Assembly (NCBI GenBank): GCA_937871145.1
Contig: CALMXN010000174.1
Location: 1 to 6,639, forward strand
DNA: 6,639 nucleotides
Direction of reading: 5' to 3'
Source of the DNA: an uncultured Clostridia bacterium
GTDB lineage: Bacteria; Bacillota; Clostridia; Oscillospirales; Ruminococcaceae
Each line of letters starts with the position of its first letter. The first letter of the stretch is position 1. The position numbers and the translations under genes were made by a program. Below, in pieces: positions 6,069 through 6,639 of the stretch. The notes under the pieces are model-generated. The model did no database searches. It worked only from the letters and a program-made list of their open reading frames with translations, and was not told where the DNA came from.

Positions 6069-6467
6069 ACGGGAATTCAGCTTGATAAAAGAGAGTTAAA
6101 CCAATACAGCCCTTTAGCACTTGCTTTTCTCGGCGATGCAGTTTATGAGAGAATGGTGCGTGAAAGATTGCTACGGCAGGCAAACAGACCTGTCGGACAG
6201 CTTCATCAGCTCACTATTAAAAGAGTCTGTGCTGGTTATCAATCAAAAGCTTCTGAAGTTATAAGTTCTGTTCTTACTGAAGAAGAAGCGGATGTATTAA
6301 AGCGAGGAAGAAATGCAACAGGAACAACAGTTCCAAAGCATTCATCAGCTATTGAATACCGTAAAGCCACCTCACTTGAATGCCTTTTTGGATATCTTTA
6401 TCTGAAGGGCGATGAAAAAAGGATTGAAGAGCTTTTCAATATTATATGGGATATTGAGGCCGAATAA
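6069..6467 (+). CDS. mrnC: Mini-ribonuclease III (MrnC), apparent non-canonical ACG start
   Basis: This is an RNase III catalytic domain without a dsRNA-binding domain, the mini-III family that matures the 3' and 5' ends of 23S rRNA in Firmicutes. From 6069 the protein is 132 residues (B. subtilis: about 143). SPLALAFLGDAVYE holds the catalytic aspartate (Asp23) and ATSLECLFGYLYL the second metal-binding glutamate (Glu104). Between them, KRGRNATGTTVPK and EYRKAT are the family's conserved RNA-contacting segments. The frame is open from after a TGA at 6051–6053, yet has no ATG, GTG, TTG or CTG until 6153. An ATG start there would delete GDAVYE and give an inactive protein. GGAGGT (6057–6062) is 6 bases before ACG at 6069, and starting there puts the aspartate at the same number as in the B. 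subtilis enzyme. ATT at 6066 or 6075 are weaker alternatives. A T-to-C mutation or base-calling error in an ATG is possible. It lies 47 bases after obg. Confidence 0.88.
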   Translation, partial: TGIQLDKRELNQYSPLALAFLGDAVYERMVRERLLRQANRPVGQLHQLTIKRVCAGYQSKASEVISSVLTEEEADVLKRGRNATGTTVPKHSSAIEYRKATSLECLFGYLYLKGDEKRIEELFNIIWDIEAE

Positions 6468-6496
6468 TATATTATTTTTTCAAAGGGGAAGATACT

Positions 6497-6639
6497 ATGT
6501 CAGGACATTCTAAATGGGCAAATATCAAGAGAAAAAAAGAAGCTACTGATGGTGTAAGAGCAAAGATTTTCACAAAAATCGGTCGTGAAATGATGGTCTG
6601 CATCAAAGAAGGCGGACCAGACCCAAGCAACAACTCCAG
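6497..6639 (+). CDS. YebC/PmpR-family protein, 5' part (continues past the window)
   Basis: The first 47 residues are visible. They open with MSGHSKWANIKRKK, the nearly invariant start of the YebC/PmpR (TACO1-related) family, followed by ATDGVRAKIFTKIGREM and IKEGGPDPSNNS, which align with the usual KIFTK..REI and GGPDP..N blocks. Family members have been described as transcriptional regulators. More recently, some YebC proteins have been reported to help ribosomes translate proline-rich stretches, which would suit this translation-related neighbourhood (inference). The ATG follows AAAGGGGA (6482–6489) at 7 bases and is 29 bases downstream of the mrnC stop, so co-transcription is likely. The fragment ends mid-codon at the window edge; the remaining two thirds or more lie outside. 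Confidence 0.93.
   Translation, partial: MSGHSKWANIKRKKEATDGVRAKIFTKIGREMMVCIKEGGPDPSNNS

Noticed and set aside
6153..6467. Mini-RNase III starting at ATG 6153
   Set aside because: It removes the catalytic GDAVYE motif that is encoded in frame just upstream, and has no ribosome binding site.
6463..6476. AATAATATATTATT palindrome followed by T residues after mrnC as a terminator
   Set aside because: It consists of A-U pairs only, would hardly be stable, and lies 20 bases before the yebC start in an apparent operon.

Overview
The window is a stretch of chromosomal housekeeping DNA from a low-GC Gram-positive bacterium, most likely a clostridial relative of Ruminococcus (Oscillospirales). Three things point there: A/T-rich codon use with strong GGAGG-type ribosome binding sites; an L27 with the cleavable N-terminal extension typical of Firmicutes, next to its Prp protease; and an rplU–prp–rpmA–obg–mini-RNase III–YebC order. 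All genes run on the + strand. I see no mobile element, CRISPR array, tRNA or rRNA.

Left part (1–3582): the 3' end of a predicted propeller-like protein (possibly DUF5711), a CvpA-family membrane protein with a large insert, and a zinc-finger Clp ATPase of the ClpE type with two AAA+ modules and a ClpP-docking VGF tripeptide. Each has its own ribosome binding site and the gaps are short (20–45 bases), so they are probably co-transcribed.

Middle (3583–4660): a promoter with a perfect TTGACA -35 box drives a roughly 90-base structured leader in the position of the Firmicutes L21 autoregulatory leader. It is followed by rplU (L21), prp and rpmA (L27). Prp removes the N-terminal extension of L27, so protease and substrate are adjacent. 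The leader also contains an open 27-codon reading frame, in frame with rplU and separated from it by a single TAA.

Right part (4661–6639): obg (ribosome-assembly GTPase), mrnC (mini-RNase III, 23S rRNA 3'-end maturation) and the start of a YebC/PmpR-family gene. The window from 3750 on is therefore a ribosome-biogenesis cluster: two large-subunit proteins, the protease that matures one of them, a 50S assembly GTPase and a 23S-processing nuclease.

The most notable irregularity is mrnC. The reading frame carrying the catalytic GDAVYE motif has no ATG, GTG, TTG or CTG upstream of that motif. The codon at ideal distance from a good Shine-Dalgarno is ACG (6069). Starting at the first ATG (6153) would delete the active site. 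Secondary observations are two RNA-structure candidates, before obg and before mrnC, and a dyad overlapping the rplU promoter. I do not see a new multi-gene system here.
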